Shown: piece after piece, positions 17,005 to 26,397 of the stretch
Numbering within the stretch: position 1 is the stretch's first letter
How the letters are laid out: the number at the start of each line of letters is the position of its first letter
Position numbers and translations under genes: made by a program
Assembly (NCBI RefSeq): GCF_002088275.1
Contig: NZ_AQQS01000002.1
Coordinates: 290,047 to 354,046 of the forward strand
Length of the DNA: 64,000 nucleotides
Direction: 5' to 3'
From: Aurantimonas sp. 22II-16-19i
GTDB lineage: Bacteria > Pseudomonadota > Alphaproteobacteria > Rhizobiales > Rhizobiaceae
The notes under the pieces: model-generated
What the model saw: the letters and a program-made list of their open reading frames with translations, nothing else
The model's database searches: none
What the model was told of the DNA's origin: nothing

Positions 17005-18166
17005 CGCAGCCCCCGTCGCGAATGGCGCCTCTGGCGCCTCGGCCTTCGCCCCGGAACGGCCCGAGGACCGCTGGTTCATGGCGGCCGCGATCCGCTATGC
17101 GATGCGCCATGTCGGGCGGACCGGCACCAACCCGTCCGTGGCGACCCTGATCGTGCGCAACGACGGCGAGGGGCCGCGCATCGTCGGGCGCGGCGTCACC
17201 GCGCTGGGCGGCCGGCCGCATGCGGAGGCGGGAGCGCTGGCCGAGGCGGGCGAACTCGCCCGCGGCGCGACCGCCTATGTCACTCTCGAGCCCTGCGCCC
17301 ACCACGGCCGCACGCCCCCCTGCGCCGAGGCGCTGGTGCGCGCCGGCATCGCTCGGGTGGTCTCGGCCGCCGCCGACCCCGACCCGCGGGTCGACGGCAA
17401 GGGCCACCAGATGCTGATGGCCGGCGGCGTCGCCGTGACGCGGCGCGTGATGGAGAGGGAGGCGGCGCGCACCATCGAGGGCTACCTGACCCGGCACCGG
17501 CGCGGCCGCCCGGGCGTCACCCTCAAGATGGCCCTGTCGCGGGACGGGCGGATCGGCATTCGCGGCGGCGGCCAGGTGAAGATCACCGGCCCCGTCTCCG
17601 ACGCCCAGACCCATCTGGTGCGGGCCCGTCACGACGCCATCCTCGTCGGCGCCGGAACCGCGCTGGAGGACGATCCGCGCCTCGACTGCCGGCTGCCGGG
17701 CATGGCGGGCCGCTCGCCGGCGCGCATCATCCTCGACCCGAACCTCAGAACCTCGCCGGAGATGACTGTCGCCCGCACCGCCCGCAGCGTGCCGACGATG
17801 ATCGCCACCTTCGAGACCTCCGACCCGCAGCGGCAGGCCGCGCTCGCCGAGGCGGGGGTGACCTTCGTCGCCTGCGTCGCCGATCCGGCGAGCGGCCGCG
17901 TCGCCCTGCCGGAGCTGCTCGAGGATCTCGCCGCCACCGGCATCACCTCGATCCTCGTCGAGGGCGGGGCGAACATCGCCGCGAGCTTCCTCGCCGACGG
18001 GCTGGTCGACCGGCTGATCCTCGTCGAGGGCGCGGTGGAGATCGGCGAGGCGGGGATCGTCCCGCCGCTGGACGTCGCGGCGGCCCGAAGCCGCTACAGG
18101 CTGCTGCGGCAGGACGTGTTCGGCGCCGACACATGGTTCGACTTTGCCTGCGAGGAGATTGTCTGA
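16994..18166 (+). CDS. ribD: Bifunctional riboflavin biosynthesis deaminase/reductase
   Basis: Catalyses the second and third steps from GTP to riboflavin: deamination of the pyrimidine and reduction of its ribosyl side chain. The N-terminal cytidine-deaminase-like domain has the zinc motifs HAE (near 75-77) and [13 protein letters not shown] (near 98-110). The C-terminal reductase domain starts near residue 175 ([13 protein letters not shown]) and has [14 protein letters not shown]. 390 residues is normal. The start lies within the end of nrdR, and the last base of the stop codon is the first base of the ribE ATG, so the three genes form one operon. Confidence 0.96.
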   Translation: MTTDAAPVANGASGASAFAPERPEDRWFMAAAIRYAMRHVGRTGTNPSVATLIVRNDGEGPRIVGRGVTALGGRPHAEAGALAEAGELARGATAYVTLEPCAHHGRTPPCAEALVRAGIARVVSAAADPDPRVDGKGHQMLMAGGVAVTRRVMEREAARTIEGYLTRHRRGRPGVTLKMALSRDGRIGIRGGGQVKITGPVSDAQTHLVRARHDAILVGAGTALEDDPRLDCRLPGMAGRSPARIILDPNLRTSPEMTVARTARSVPTMIATFETSDPQRQAALAEAGVTFVACVADPASGRVALPELLEDLAATGITSILVEGGANIAASFLADGLVDRLILVEGAVEIGEAGIVPPLDVAAARSRYRLLRQDVFGADTWFDFACEEIV

Positions 18167-18783
18167 TGTTCACCGGGATCGTCACCGATATCGGCCGGAT
18201 CGAGGCGGCGGAGCCGCGCGAGAAGGGCTGCAGCTTCCGCATCGCCACCGCATACGATCCCGCGACGATCGCGATCGGCGCGTCGATCGCCTGCGCCGGC
18301 GTCTGCCTGACGGTGACGGCGCTGCCGGAGGCCACGGCGAATGCGAGGTGGTTCGAGGTCGAGGCGTGGGAGGAGGCGCTGCGGCTGACCACCGCCGGCG
18401 GCTGGGGCCCGGGAACGCGGGTCAATCTGGAGCGGTCGCTGAAGGTCGGCGACGAGCTCGGCGGCCACCTCGTCTCCGGCCATGTGGACGAGCTGGCGGA
18501 GATCGTCGCGCGCGAGGACGAGGGGGAGGCCGTCCGCTTCCGTCTCAAGGCTCCGGCAGCCCTCAAGCGCTATATCGCCAGGAAGGGCTCGATCTGCCTC
18601 GACGGCACGTCGCTGACGGTGAATTCGGTGGAGGACGACGTCTTCGACGTGCTGCTCATCCGCCACTCGCTCAGCGTCACCACCTGGGGCGATCGCGCCG
18701 TCGGCGACAGCGTCAATCTTGAGATCGACCAGATTGCGCGCTATGCCGAACGCCTGTTCGGCGGCAGCAGCAGCGAGATTTGA
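18166..18783 (+). CDS. ribE: Riboflavin synthase alpha chain
   Basis: Dismutates two 6,7-dimethyl-8-ribityllumazine molecules into riboflavin and the pyrimidine precursor. The protein begins [10 protein letters not shown], the family hallmark. It has the two repeated barrel domains, with ACAGVCLTVTAL in the first and CLDGTSLTVNSV in the second, and the linker VSGHVDELAEI. 205 residues fits. The start overlaps the ribD stop (TGATG). In related genomes ribH normally follows; here a reverse-oriented gene lies immediately after the stop and displaces ribH by 1.1 kb. Confidence 0.96.
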   Translation: MFTGIVTDIGRIEAAEPREKGCSFRIATAYDPATIAIGASIACAGVCLTVTALPEATANARWFEVEAWEEALRLTTAGGWGPGTRVNLERSLKVGDELGGHLVSGHVDELAEIVAREDEGEAVRFRLKAPAALKRYIARKGSICLDGTSLTVNSVEDDVFDVLLIRHSLSVTTWGDRAVGDSVNLEIDQIARYAERLFGGSSSEI

Positions 18784-19479
18784 TCAAGCTTCGTCCCAGG
18801 ATAATGTATCCCTTCGGGCGACTTCGACAGCAGTGGGAATCACCGCAGCTGCTGTCGATGGCCATCGCGCTTCGAGGAGCCGATCCTTTTTGATCCAAGC
18901 GAGTGAAACCGAGTCTGACTGGTTGCCGCCCAAGATTCGATATGCTGAAGCATCCTCGCCGGCATAAAATCCCACGTGACCTTTGCTGCTTCCTCGCGAT
19001 TCCCGCCAAAAAACCATTACGGCCCCCGTCGTTGGCTCGGTCTTGTAGCCAAATCGCCTCCAGGCGCGAGCCCACAATGGGGCGGTTGGGATGGGCTCCC
19101 GGTCGAGGGTTGAACCGATGCAGTGAGCGACGAACAGGCCGCACCAGGGTGTGTCATCGGAATCGTATGGGATCCCAGCGTCGCTTGCCCAGTCGAGAAT
19201 TTCAGGATTTGACCCGGTGCCGGGTTTCTCCTTAGTCCCTATCAGTCGGCGCGCTTCCTTGAACCAGACGAGATCGACCTGGTCGAGACCGGTATACTTC
19301 GGTGTGTTCGGAAACAGAGCGCCCAGCGTCATTGGACCGACGATGCCGTCGACTTCCAAATTTGAACGGCGTTGAAACTCTCTCACGGCTGCGATGGTCT
19401 GACGGCCCCAGATGCCGTCGATAGGACCGGGATTTATGCCGTGGGCGGCCAGCGCCTTTTGAATGTCGGATACTTTCAT
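18784..19479 (-). CDS. Peptidoglycan-binding, TIGR02594-type cell-wall amidase/peptidase
   Basis: About 231 residues from ATG 19479. An N-terminal peptidoglycan-binding domain (roughly 3-60: DIQKALAAHGINPGPIDGIWG) is followed by a cysteine-peptidase-like domain of the TIGR02594 type. Candidate catalytic residues are the cysteine in TPWCGLFVAHC, the histidine in KGHVGFYAG and the polar pair in LGGNQSDSV. Such proteins are mostly phage endolysins. The gene is inserted head-on between ribE and ribH, abuts the ribE stop directly, and its GC content is visibly lower than its neighbours, so it looks recently acquired. A start at 19542 is possible but less likely. No holin or other phage gene is near. 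Confidence 0.8.
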   Translation of the reverse strand: MKVSDIQKALAAHGINPGPIDGIWGRQTIAAVREFQRRSNLEVDGIVGPMTLGALFPNTPKYTGLDQVDLVWFKEARRLIGTKEKPGTGSNPEILDWASDAGIPYDSDDTPWCGLFVAHCIGSTLDREPIPTAPLWARAWRRFGYKTEPTTGAVMVFWRESRGSSKGHVGFYAGEDASAYRILGGNQSDSVSLAWIKKDRLLEARWPSTAAAVIPTAVEVARRDTLSWDEA

Positions 19480-19885
19480 AGCGACAGGGCTCCCAAGGAT
19501 GAACGCTTTTGACGCACTGGCCCGTAGGACCATCATTTTCATGGCCCCTGTTTGCGTGCGAGATACACGCTCTGAATGTGGACGAGGTTATTAAATCCCT
19601 TTAGGGAAGGCAAGGCCACTACCTAAATTCACAAGGAAAAAAATAGCTCTTCTATTCGCATTGAGAGCAGTATCAGTCAGCAATCATAGAAAATTTGAAG
19701 GAGGTGCCCTAAGGAGATATATCGCCTTCTGGCGATGATGGTCTCCCGGCGGCCGGTGCCCCCGCTACTATGGAGCAATGCGGCCCCGACCTTGCGAAAA
19801 GCCATGGGTCTTCCCGCCAGTGCCTGTTGCCTGTGGTGCGGCGGAGGCGTATCCCCGCGACGACCCATTTCCGGAAGGACTTCCC
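19480..19885. other. AT-rich region upstream of ribH
   Basis: 406 bp. The left half (to about 19,710) is markedly AT-rich for this genome and probably belongs to the inserted amidase segment. The right half has normal composition and must hold the ribH ribosome site (GGAAGGAC at 19873-19880). No FMN riboswitch core was recognised. A small stem ATCGCC/GGCGAT lies near 19721-19736. Confidence 0.45.
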
Positions 19886-20335
19886 ATGGCTTCCAACCCG
19901 CACATCCTGATCGTCGAGGCGCGCTACTACGAGCACATCGCCGATCATCTCCTCGCCGGCGCCAAGGCGGCGCTGGATGCCGCCGGCGCGACCCACGAGG
20001 TCGTCACCGTGCCGGGCGCGCTGGAAGCGCCCGCGGCGATCGGCTTCGCCTTGTCCGGTGCCGACGGCGGCGGCACCGAGTTCGACGGCTATGTCGTGCT
20101 CGGCTGCGTCATCCGCGGCGAGACCTTCCATTTCGACATCGTCGCCGGCGAATCCGCCCGGGCGCTGATGACGCTGTCCATCGACGAGGGGATCGCCGTC
20201 GGCAACGGCATCCTCACCGTCGAGAACGAGGAGCAGGCTCTGGTGCGCGCCGATCCGGCCCGCAAGGACAAGGGCGGCGAGGCGGCCAAGACGGCGCTGC
20301 GGATGATCGCCCTCCGCGAGCAGCTGGGAGACTGA
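19886..20335 (+). CDS. ribH: 6,7-dimethyl-8-ribityllumazine synthase
   Basis: Condenses the pyrimidine intermediate with dihydroxybutanone phosphate to form lumazine, the substrate of RibE. 149 residues, with the conserved [25 protein letters not shown] containing the active-site His, and [14 protein letters not shown]. The ATG at 19886 has GGAAGGAC upstream. It overlaps nothing but is followed after two bases by nusB, so the ribH-nusB pair stays together as is usual. The break from ribE probably required its own promoter within the preceding region. Confidence 0.96.
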   Translation: MASNPHILIVEARYYEHIADHLLAGAKAALDAAGATHEVVTVPGALEAPAAIGFALSGADGGGTEFDGYVVLGCVIRGETFHFDIVAGESARALMTLSIDEGIAVGNGILTVENEEQALVRADPARKDKGGEAAKTALRMIALREQLGD

Positions 20336-20337
20336 CC

Positions 20338-20901
20338 ATGGCCGATCCGCATCAGCCGCCCCGGCCGGTGAAGGCCGCCAACAAGCGCGGCGCGGCGCGG
20401 CTCGCCGCCGTCCAGGCGCTCTACCAGATGGATGTGGGCGGCTCGAACCTGCTGGAGACGGTGGCGGAGTACGAATCCTACCGCCTCGGCCAGGAGATCG
20501 ACGGGGAACAGTACCGCTCCGCCGACGCCGGCTGGTTTCGCGACGTCGTCTCCGGCGTGGTGCGCCAGCAGACGGTCATCGACCCGATGATCCACGCCGC
20601 GCTGCCGAGGGACTGGCCGCTCGCCCGCCTCGACACGACGCTGCGGGCGATCCTGCGGGCCGGCGTCTTCGAGATCCGCTCGCGGCTCGACGTGCCGGTG
20701 GCGGTGATCGTCAACGAATATGTGGACGTCGCCAGAGCCTTCTACACCGACGAGGAGCCGCGCCTCATCAACGCCGTGCTCGACCGCATCGCCAAGGAAA
20801 ACCGCCCCGACAAGGTCGACAGGCCACAGCCGGGCGCCCCGGTGGACGAGACCCGAGGGGCGGACGAGACCCGAGGGGCTGACGGAAGCGAACCGTCGTG
20901 A
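20338..20901 (+). CDS. nusB: Transcription antitermination factor NusB
   Basis: RNA-binding protein that, with NusE, loads on boxA of rRNA leaders to prevent premature termination. The all-helical NusB fold is recognised by [17 protein letters not shown] near the start, the central [21 protein letters not shown] and the ending [11 protein letters not shown]. The last 30 residues form an Asp/Arg-rich tail with a duplicated DETRGA unit encoded by a short DNA repeat, not part of the fold. Start two bases after ribH. The following MFS gene overlaps its stop. Confidence 0.95.
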   Translation: MADPHQPPRPVKAANKRGAARLAAVQALYQMDVGGSNLLETVAEYESYRLGQEIDGEQYRSADAGWFRDVVSGVVRQQTVIDPMIHAALPRDWPLARLDTTLRAILRAGVFEIRSRLDVPVAVIVNEYVDVARAFYTDEEPRLINAVLDRIAKENRPDKVDRPQPGAPVDETRGADETRGADGSEPS

Positions 20902-22139
20902 TGTCGGCCGCCGCCGGCGGGCTGGCGCAGGCAAGGGGTGCCGCAACGGCGCGGCGCAACGCCTTCGTCCTCGCCACCGCCCAGGCGGTGGTCGGCTCGG
21001 CGGCGCCGGTGGCGATCTCGACGGGGGGGCTCGCGGGAACCTGGCTGCTCATGGACGACAAGTCCTGGGCGACGCTTCCCGTCACCGGCTTCAATGTCGG
21101 CGTGGCGCTGGGGGCGCTTCCGGCGGCAGCCCTGATGCGGGCGATCGGCCGCCGCCTCGGCTTTTCCGCCGGCGCGCTGTTCGTCTCGGTGGGCGGCCTC
21201 TGCGCCGGGCTGTCGCTCATCGCCCAGTCCTTCTGGCCCTTCGTCCTGTCGCTGATCCTCGTCGGCTGCGGCAATGCCTTCACCCAGCAGTACCGCTTCG
21301 CCGCCACCGACGGCGCACCGCGGGACTACCAGGCGCGGGCGATCGCCATCGTGCTCGCCGGCGGCATGTTCTCCGCCGTCATCGGCCCGCAGATGGTCAA
21401 CTTCACCACCGAGGTGTTCCGCCCGGCCGAATTTGCCGGCGGCTTCTTCGGCCTGTCGATCCTCGGGCTTCTCGGCGTCGTCGTCCTGTCCCGGCTGCGC
21501 ATTCCCGAGGTCCCCGCCGTCCAGGCGGGCGCAGCGCCCGCCGAGTCCGCGCGCCCGCTCGCCGCCATCGTCGCCCAGCCGCGCTTCCTGACGGCGCTCG
21601 TCTGCGGCGTCGGCAGCTTCGCGATGATGAGCTTCGTGATGACCGGCGCGCCGCTCGCCATCGTCGCCTGCGGCCTGCCGAAGGAGGTCGGCTTCTTCGG
21701 CATCCAGTGGCACGTCATGGCGATGTTCGGGCCGAGCTTCTTCACCGGCCGGCTGATTGCCCGCTACGGCAAGGAGCGGGTCATCGCGGCCGGCCTCGTG
21801 GCGCTCCTCCTCAGCTTCGCGGTGTTCCTTTCCGGCGAGGCCGTCTGGCAGTTCTGGCTCGGCCTCGTCCTGCTCGGCCTCGGCTGGAACTTCGGCTTCA
21901 TCGGCGCGACGGCGATGGTCGCCGAGACCTACCGGCCGTCCGAGAAGAACAAGACGCAGGGCTTCCACGACCTCGTGCTGTTCACCACGGTGGCCTTGTC
22001 CTCCTTCATGTCGGGGCGGGTCTTCGTCGCCAGCGGCTGGGAGACGATGAACCTCGTCGCCGTGCCGATCGTCCTCGTCTGCCTGGCGGCCGTCGTCCTC
22101 GAAGCGCGCCGGGCCGGTGCGCGTCTGCTGCCGGGCTGA
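20901..22139 (+). CDS. MFS transporter
   Basis: Inner-membrane major facilitator of 412 residues with twelve hydrophobic helices and the central loop near residue 215. The inter-helix motif after helix 2 reads RAIGRRLG, a weak form of the MFS GxxxDRxGRR signature. It starts in the stop of nusB (GTGATG), hence may be co-transcribed with ribH-nusB. The substrate cannot be inferred from sequence; a riboflavin link is suggested only by position. Confidence 0.85.
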   Translation: MSAAAGGLAQARGAATARRNAFVLATAQAVVGSAAPVAISTGGLAGTWLLMDDKSWATLPVTGFNVGVALGALPAAALMRAIGRRLGFSAGALFVSVGGLCAGLSLIAQSFWPFVLSLILVGCGNAFTQQYRFAATDGAPRDYQARAIAIVLAGGMFSAVIGPQMVNFTTEVFRPAEFAGGFFGLSILGLLGVVVLSRLRIPEVPAVQAGAAPAESARPLAAIVAQPRFLTALVCGVGSFAMMSFVMTGAPLAIVACGLPKEVGFFGIQWHVMAMFGPSFFTGRLIARYGKERVIAAGLVALLLSFAVFLSGEAVWQFWLGLVLLGLGWNFGFIGATAMVAETYRPSEKNKTQGFHDLVLFTTVALSSFMSGRVFVASGWETMNLVAVPIVLVCLAAVVLEARRAGARLLPG

Positions 22140-22339
22140 CCTTCCCCACCGCCGCGATCCCATCCGTTCGCTGCGCTTGACGCGGCGACGCGCTCATATA
22201 ACCTCCGCTTGCCCGGGCCGTGGGGGGAGCAGGATCGGTCGGGGCTCACGAACGCCAGGACCGCAAGAACGACAAAACCGAAGAACGACAATGGGATCGT
22301 CGTCGGCCTGAAGCGCCGGCGACCAAGTGAGGAAACGGC

Positions 22340-24490
22340 ATGCCGACAATTCTACTGGTGGTGGCCCTCTGCGGGCTACTCGCGATCGCCTACGCCATCT
22401 GGGCGACACGCTCGATCCTCGCCGCCGATCAGGGCTCGGCGCGCATGCAGGAGATCGCCGGCGCCATCCGCGAGGGGGCGCAGGCCTATCTCGCCCGGCA
22501 GTACACGACCATCGCCATCGTCGGCGTCGTCGTCTTCGCCCTCACCTGGTTCCTCCTGTCCCTCTATGCGGCGGCCGGCTTCGCCATCGGCGCGATCCTG
22601 TCCGGTCTCGCCGGCTTCATCGGCATGAACGTCTCGGTCCGGGCCAATGTGCGCACCGCCCAGGCGGCCGCCCGCTCGCTCGGTCTCGGCCTCTCCGTCG
22701 CCTTCAAGGCCGGCGCCATCACCGGCATGCTGGTCGCCGGCCTGGCGCTCCTCGGCGTCACCCTCTACTTCTTCGCCCTGACCTCCTGGTTCGGCTTCCA
22801 GCCGGCCGACCGCACGGTCATCGACGCCCTCGTTTCGCTCGGCTTCGGAGCCTCGCTGATCTCGATCTTCGCCCGCCTCGGCGGCGGCATCTTCACCAAG
22901 GGCGCCGATGTCGGCGGCGATCTCGTCGGCAAGGTGGAAGCCGGCATCCCCGAGGACGATCCGCGCAACCCCGCCACCATCGCCGACAATGTCGGCGACA
23001 ATGTCGGCGACTGCGCCGGCATGGCGGCGGACCTGTTCGAGACCTATGCGGTGACGGTCGTCGCCACCATGGTGCTCGGCGCCATCTTCTTTGCCGGCTC
23101 GGGCGTCATCGAGAGCGTGATGCTCTATCCGCTGGCGATCTGCGGCGCCTGCATCATCACCTCGATCATCGGCACCTTCTTCGTCCGGCTCGGCGCCAAC
23201 GGCTCGATCATGGGCGCGCTCTACAAGGGGCTGTGGGTGACGACGCTGCTGTCGATCGTCGGGCTCGGCGTCGCGACCTGGGCGACGGTCGGCTTCGGCG
23301 ACGTCGGCCAGTCCTCGGCCGGCATCATGATCAACGGCCTCAACCTGTTCATCTGCGGCATCGTCGGCCTCGCCGTCACCGGGCTGATCGTCTGGATCAC
23401 CGAATACTACACCGGCATCGGCTTCCGGCCGGTGCGCTCGATCTCGGAGGCGTCGGTCTCCGGCCACGGCACCAACGTCATCCAGGGCCTCGCGGTCTCC
23501 CTCGAGGCGACGGCGCTGCCGACCATCGTCATCGTCGCCGGCATCATCTCGACCTACCAGCTCGCCGGCCTCTACGGCACCGGCATCGCGGTCACCGCCA
23601 TGCTCGGCGTCGCCGGCATGATCGTCGCTCTCGACGCCTTCGGCCCGGTCACCGACAATGCCGGCGGCATCGCCGAGATGGCGGGCCTGCCCGCCGACGT
23701 GCGCCGTTCGACCGACGCGCTCGACGCGGTCGGCAACACCACCAAGGCGGTCACCAAGGGCTATGCCATCGGCTCGGCCGGCCTCGGCGCGCTGGTGCTG
23801 TTCGCCGCCTACAACTACGACCTCCAATTCTTCATCCAGCAGGCCGATGCCGGCAACGGCTTCGAGTACTTCCGCGGTGTCCAGCCGGACTTCGCCCTCA
23901 CCAACCCCTATGTCGTGGTCGGCCTGCTGCTCGGCGGCCTGATCCCCTTCCTGTTCGGCGGCATCGCGATGACGGCGGTCGGCCGGGCAGCGAGCTCGGT
24001 GGTCGAGGAGGTGCGCCGGCAGTTCCGCGAGAAGCCCGGCATCATGGCGGGCACCGAGCGGCCGGACTATGCCCGGGCCGTCGACCTTCTGACCAAGGCG
24101 GCGATCAAGGAGATGGTGGTGCCCTCGCTCCTGCCGGTGCTGGCGCCGGTCGTCGTCTACTTCGCCGTCTATCTGATCTCCGACAAGAGCCAGGCCTTCT
24201 CGGCGGTCGGCGCGATGCTGCTCGGCGTCATCGTCACCGGCATCTTCGTCGCCCTCTCGATGACCTCCGGCGGCGGCGCCTGGGACAATGCCAAGAAGTC
24301 CTTCGAGGACGGCTTCGTCGACGCGGCGGGCGTGCGCCACATGAAGGGCTCCGACGCCCACAAGGCGTCGGTCACCGGCGACACGGTGGGCGATCCCTAC
24401 AAGGACACGGCGGGCCCGGCGGTGAATCCGGCGATCAAGATCACCAACATCGTGGCGCTGCTGCTGCTGGCGGTGCTGGCGCATCAGTAA
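22340..24490 (+). CDS. hppA: K+-independent H+-translocating membrane pyrophosphatase
   Basis: Integral membrane enzyme that pumps protons with the energy of pyrophosphate hydrolysis. 716 residues and about sixteen helices. The pyrophosphate-binding region reads [18 protein letters not shown] followed by [19 protein letters not shown] second acidic cluster is [16 protein letters not shown], and a third lies near the C-terminus ([16 protein letters not shown]). The residue that decides potassium dependence is lysine in [19 protein letters not shown], which marks the K+-independent subfamily. Single gene with its own upstream region and a hairpin terminator after it. Confidence 0.97.
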   Translation: MPTILLVVALCGLLAIAYAIWATRSILAADQGSARMQEIAGAIREGAQAYLARQYTTIAIVGVVVFALTWFLLSLYAAAGFAIGAILSGLAGFIGMNVSVRANVRTAQAAARSLGLGLSVAFKAGAITGMLVAGLALLGVTLYFFALTSWFGFQPADRTVIDALVSLGFGASLISIFARLGGGIFTKGADVGGDLVGKVEAGIPEDDPRNPATIADNVGDNVGDCAGMAADLFETYAVTVVATMVLGAIFFAGSGVIESVMLYPLAICGACIITSIIGTFFVRLGANGSIMGALYKGLWVTTLLSIVGLGVATWATVGFGDVGQSSAGIMINGLNLFICGIVGLAVTGLIVWITEYYTGIGFRPVRSISEASVSGHGTNVIQGLAVSLEATALPTIVIVAGIISTYQLAGLYGTGIAVTAMLGVAGMIVALDAFGPVTDNAGGIAEMAGLPADVRRSTDALDAVGNTTKAVTKGYAIGSAGLGALVLFAAYNYDLQFFIQQADAGNGFEYFRGVQPDFALTNPYVVVGLLLGGLIPFLFGGIAMTAVGRAASSVVEEVRRQFREKPGIMAGTERPDYARAVDLLTKAAIKEMVVPSLLPVLAPVVVYFAVYLISDKSQAFSAVGAMLLGVIVTGIFVALSMTSGGGAWDNAKKSFEDGFVDAAGVRHMKGSDAHKASVTGDTVGDPYKDTAGPAVNPAIKITNIVALLLLAVLAHQ

Positions 24491-24500
24491 GCCGGACGAC

Positions 24501-24571
24501 CGCTCCCGGCGCCGAATCGCGCCGGGAGCGATCTCGGCGCAGTAACGGGCGGCATCGGCGATGCCGCCCGA
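24501..24571 (+). terminator. Two strong hairpins after hppA
   Basis: A 12-bp perfect stem (CGCTCCCGGCGC, 24501-24512 with 24519-24530) is followed by an 11-bp stem (CGGGCGGCATC, 24546-24556 with 24560-24570). Neither has a T-run. They probably end or stabilise the hppA message. Confidence 0.6.
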
Positions 24572-24586
24572 TCCATCGGACACCGG

Positions 24587-24670
24587 TCCCCTGACACCGG
24601 CCCCCTGACACCGGCCCCCTGACACCGGCCCCCTGACACCGGCCCCCTGACACTGGCCCCCTGACACCGG
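24587..24670. repeat. 14-bp tandem repeat array
   Basis: About six to seven copies of CCCCCTGACACCGG with one or two base changes per copy, then shorter decaying CACCGGATAC units. Non-coding. The array lies between the hppA terminator and the tRNA promoter and is a likely variable-number locus. Confidence 0.85.
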
Positions 24671-24741
24671 CCACCGGATACCGGACACCGGATGCCAGGC
24701 CGGCCCGATGCGAAAACTCGGTCCTTCTGCCTCACCCTCCC

Positions 24742-24770
24742 TTGCCCGCGCGCGGCAGATCGGGTAGGGA
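24742..24770 (+). promoter_or_regulatory. Predicted promoter of tRNA-Arg
   Basis: TTGCCC at 24742-24747 and TAGGGA at 24765-24770 with a 17-bp spacer, about 35 bp upstream of the mature tRNA end. Consensus-based prediction. Confidence 0.45.
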
Positions 24771-24805
24771 ACGGCAGCTGGAAAATCGGCGCCTCGCGCC
24801 GGACT

Positions 24806-24882
24806 GCACCCGTAGCTCAGCTGGATAGAGTGTCGCCCTCCGAAGGCGAAGGTCACAGGTTCGAATCCTGTCGGGTGCACCA
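24806..24882 (+). tRNA. tRNA-Arg (anticodon CCG)
   Basis: 77-nt cloverleaf. Acceptor GCACCCG pairs with CGGGTGC. The D arm contains AGCTGGAT. The anticodon stem TCGCC/GGCGA encloses the loop CTCCGAA, giving anticodon CCG. The T arm is CAGG-TTCGAAT-CCTG, and the encoded ACCA end is at 24879-24882. It reads CGG codons, which are frequent in this high-GC genome. Confidence 0.95.
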
Positions 24883-25041
24883 CAAGCCGGCTTCGTTCAG
24901 AATAGAACTGCGAGCCCATCCCGGCAGCCCTGAGCGGGTACGCCAACGTCGCGGCGGCGCGCGGCCGAAAGCCGGGGTCCACCTTCGGCGAGCGATCCGG
25001 TGTGGGACCATTTCGGTCATGGCCCGGAGCGGAGAATCCGG

Positions 25042-25122
25042 CCTGTGTTTCGGCCCGGCCTGTGTTTCGGCCCAGCCTGTGTTTCGGCCCAGACTGTGTT
25101 CCGGCCCAGACTGTGTTCCGGC
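25042..25122. repeat. 17-bp tandem repeat array
   Basis: Nearly five copies of a 17-bp unit, CCTGTGTTTCGGCCCAG, drifting to ACTGTGTTCCGGCCCAG in the last two. Non-coding, about 160 bp downstream of the tRNA gene. Confidence 0.85.
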
Positions 25123-25285
25123 GTGGTGCATTCCGCGTCGATTGACGAGCAGACCTGCCCTGATCGGCAACGGCCGAGCCCGCGCTGCCTCGCTCAGCGA
25201 TAGAATGAAGACTGAAGTGAGCCGCTTCCGTCGCACCGGCGGTAAGGCGGGGCGATCCGCGCTCACTTCCGGAAAGGATATAGAT

Positions 25286-25468
25286 ATGGCTTTGGCGCGT
25301 ATGACGGCCGAAAGTCGGTCGCTGCTCACCAGGCTCGTCCGCGAACCCGCGGATCACCCGGACACCGGCTTGATTCCCGATCTGACGAAGCTCGGCTTCA
25401 TCGAACGTCGCGACCAGAAATGGTATCCGACGCGCGCGGGGAAGGACTATCTGAAAACCCAGCGATGA
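25286..25468 (+). CDS. Small hypothetical protein (60 aa)
   Basis: A 60-residue protein from ATG 25286, preceded by GGAAAGG at a good distance. It is mostly charged, with helical segments (MALARMTAESRSLLTRLV) and an ending like that of winged-helix C-terminal halves (LIPDLTKLGFIERRDQKWYPTRAGKDYL). This looks like a minimal wHTH fragment common in Hyphomicrobiales hypothetical proteins. Function unknown. Monocistronic, downstream of the 17-bp repeat array. Confidence 0.6.
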   Translation: MALARMTAESRSLLTRLVREPADHPDTGLIPDLTKLGFIERRDQKWYPTRAGKDYLKTQR

Positions 25469-25673
25469 CGCGCCATCCAAACGGCCAAGCGTTGAAGGGT
25501 CCGCTGGCTGAACCGGCTCCGGTTCGCTGGAGCGCGATGAGATCGGCTTCGATCGACATCCCGCTCTGTCCTCTTCTTGCCGCATGATCTTTCCCGAAAG
25601 CCGGTTGCCGCTTTTCGGGATCATGCTCCAGCCCCCTGCCAAGAACAGGGGCCGCAACACCTCAGGAGACAGA

Positions 25674-25841
25674 ATGGCCAGAAAGCCGAACTTCAACATG
25701 GAGCGTCAGGAACGCGACAAAGCCAAGGCCGCGAAGAAGGCCGCGAAACTGGACGCCAAGATCGCGAAGAAGGAAGACGACGGAGCGTCCGGTCCCGACC
25801 AAGCGGCCGAGACGGCCGCCATCAGGAACGAGACCGAATGA
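25674..25841 (+). CDS. Small charged coiled-coil protein (55 aa)
   Basis: 55 residues, rich in Lys, Ala and Asp/Glu (RQERDKAKAAKKAAKLDAKI), predicted to form a single long charged helix. CAGGAGAC lies 8 bp upstream of ATG 25674. The stop overlaps the next ATG (ATGA), so it is coupled to a second small charged protein. Not recognised; composition resembles stress-related hydrophilic proteins. Confidence 0.6.
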   Translation: MARKPNFNMERQERDKAKAAKKAAKLDAKIAKKEDDGASGPDQAAETAAIRNETE

Positions 25842-26020
25842 GCAGCGGCTCAGATTCCCGGACGAGCGCCGACAAGCATTTCAAGCAGCTGCGAGAGGAC
25901 AAGACGACGGCCAAGTCCCAAAAGATGGAGGCCACTCGGGTCAAAGCGGATGCGGACAAATCGGCGCGCCTGAAGGCCGCCCGGATGGCGAAGGCGGCCG
26001 AGACCAGCGAAGAACAGTAG
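25838..26020 (+). CDS. Small charged hydrophilic protein (60 aa)
   Basis: 60 residues, no hydrophobic core, rich in Lys, Ala, Asp, Ser and Thr (QLREDKTTAKSQKMEATRVK). Starts in the stop codon of the preceding gene, which it resembles in composition, so the pair probably arose as a functional unit. The cold-shock gene follows convergently. Function unknown; desiccation or cold protection would be a guess from composition and neighbour. Confidence 0.58.
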   Translation: MSSGSDSRTSADKHFKQLREDKTTAKSQKMEATRVKADADKSARLKAARMAKAAETSEEQ

Positions 26021-26082
26021 ACGCCTCCTTCGAAGGGTGGACCGGGTGCCCGACATGAAATCGCCCGGTCCACGGTTGGCGC

Positions 26083-26295
26083 TCAGGCCATCTGGATGTT
26101 CACCGCCTTCGGCCCCTTGCCGCGATTGTCGGGCTCGGTGTCGAAGGACACCTTGTCGCCGTCGTTCAGGGACCTGAGGCCGGATCGTTCGAGAGCCGAA
26201 GCGTGGACGAAGATGTCACTGCCGCCGCTGTCGGGAGTGATGAAGCCGAACCCCTTGTCCGCGTTGAAGAACTTTACTGTGCCTGTCTGAGCCAT
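26083..26295 (-). CDS. Cold-shock domain protein
   Basis: 70-residue single cold-shock domain that binds single-stranded nucleic acid and melts RNA structure. Both RNP motifs are present: KGFGFITPD (RNP1 form of KGYGFI) and DIFVHASAL (RNP2). It ends with KAVNIQMA, typical of Hyphomicrobiales CspA paralogues. The ATG at 26295 opens [11 protein letters not shown], the usual N-terminus. Other family members elsewhere in the genome are expected, so no cspA number is assigned. Confidence 0.95.
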   Translation of the reverse strand: MAQTGTVKFFNADKGFGFITPDSGGSDIFVHASALERSGLRSLNDGDKVSFDTEPDNRGKGPKAVNIQMA

Positions 26296-26397
26296 GTGTC
26301 TTCCGATTGCTTGCCTTCCGGGCAGACCCTCGTGGCCTGCCTTTTGCACCATCGACGGGCTGCAGTCAGGACGCAAGTCGGCTCGATCGTCTCCCTT

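Noticed and set aside
18784..19479. A prophage remnant in the riboflavin operon
   Set aside because: Only one phage-like gene is present. No integrase, repressor, structural gene or att repeat was seen, so a single-gene insertion is the simpler reading.
19480..19885. Possible FMN riboswitch before ribH
   Set aside because: None of the conserved RFN core segments could be found. The region is mostly AT-rich inserted DNA.
24587..25122. Possible CRISPR array near the tRNA
   Set aside because: The repeats are directly adjoining 14- and 17-bp units without spacers, and no cas genes are present.
22376..25699. A minus-strand open frame of about 1100 codons across hppA and the tRNA gene
   Set aside because: It runs antisense through a well-conserved pyrophosphatase and a tRNA and has shadow-type composition.
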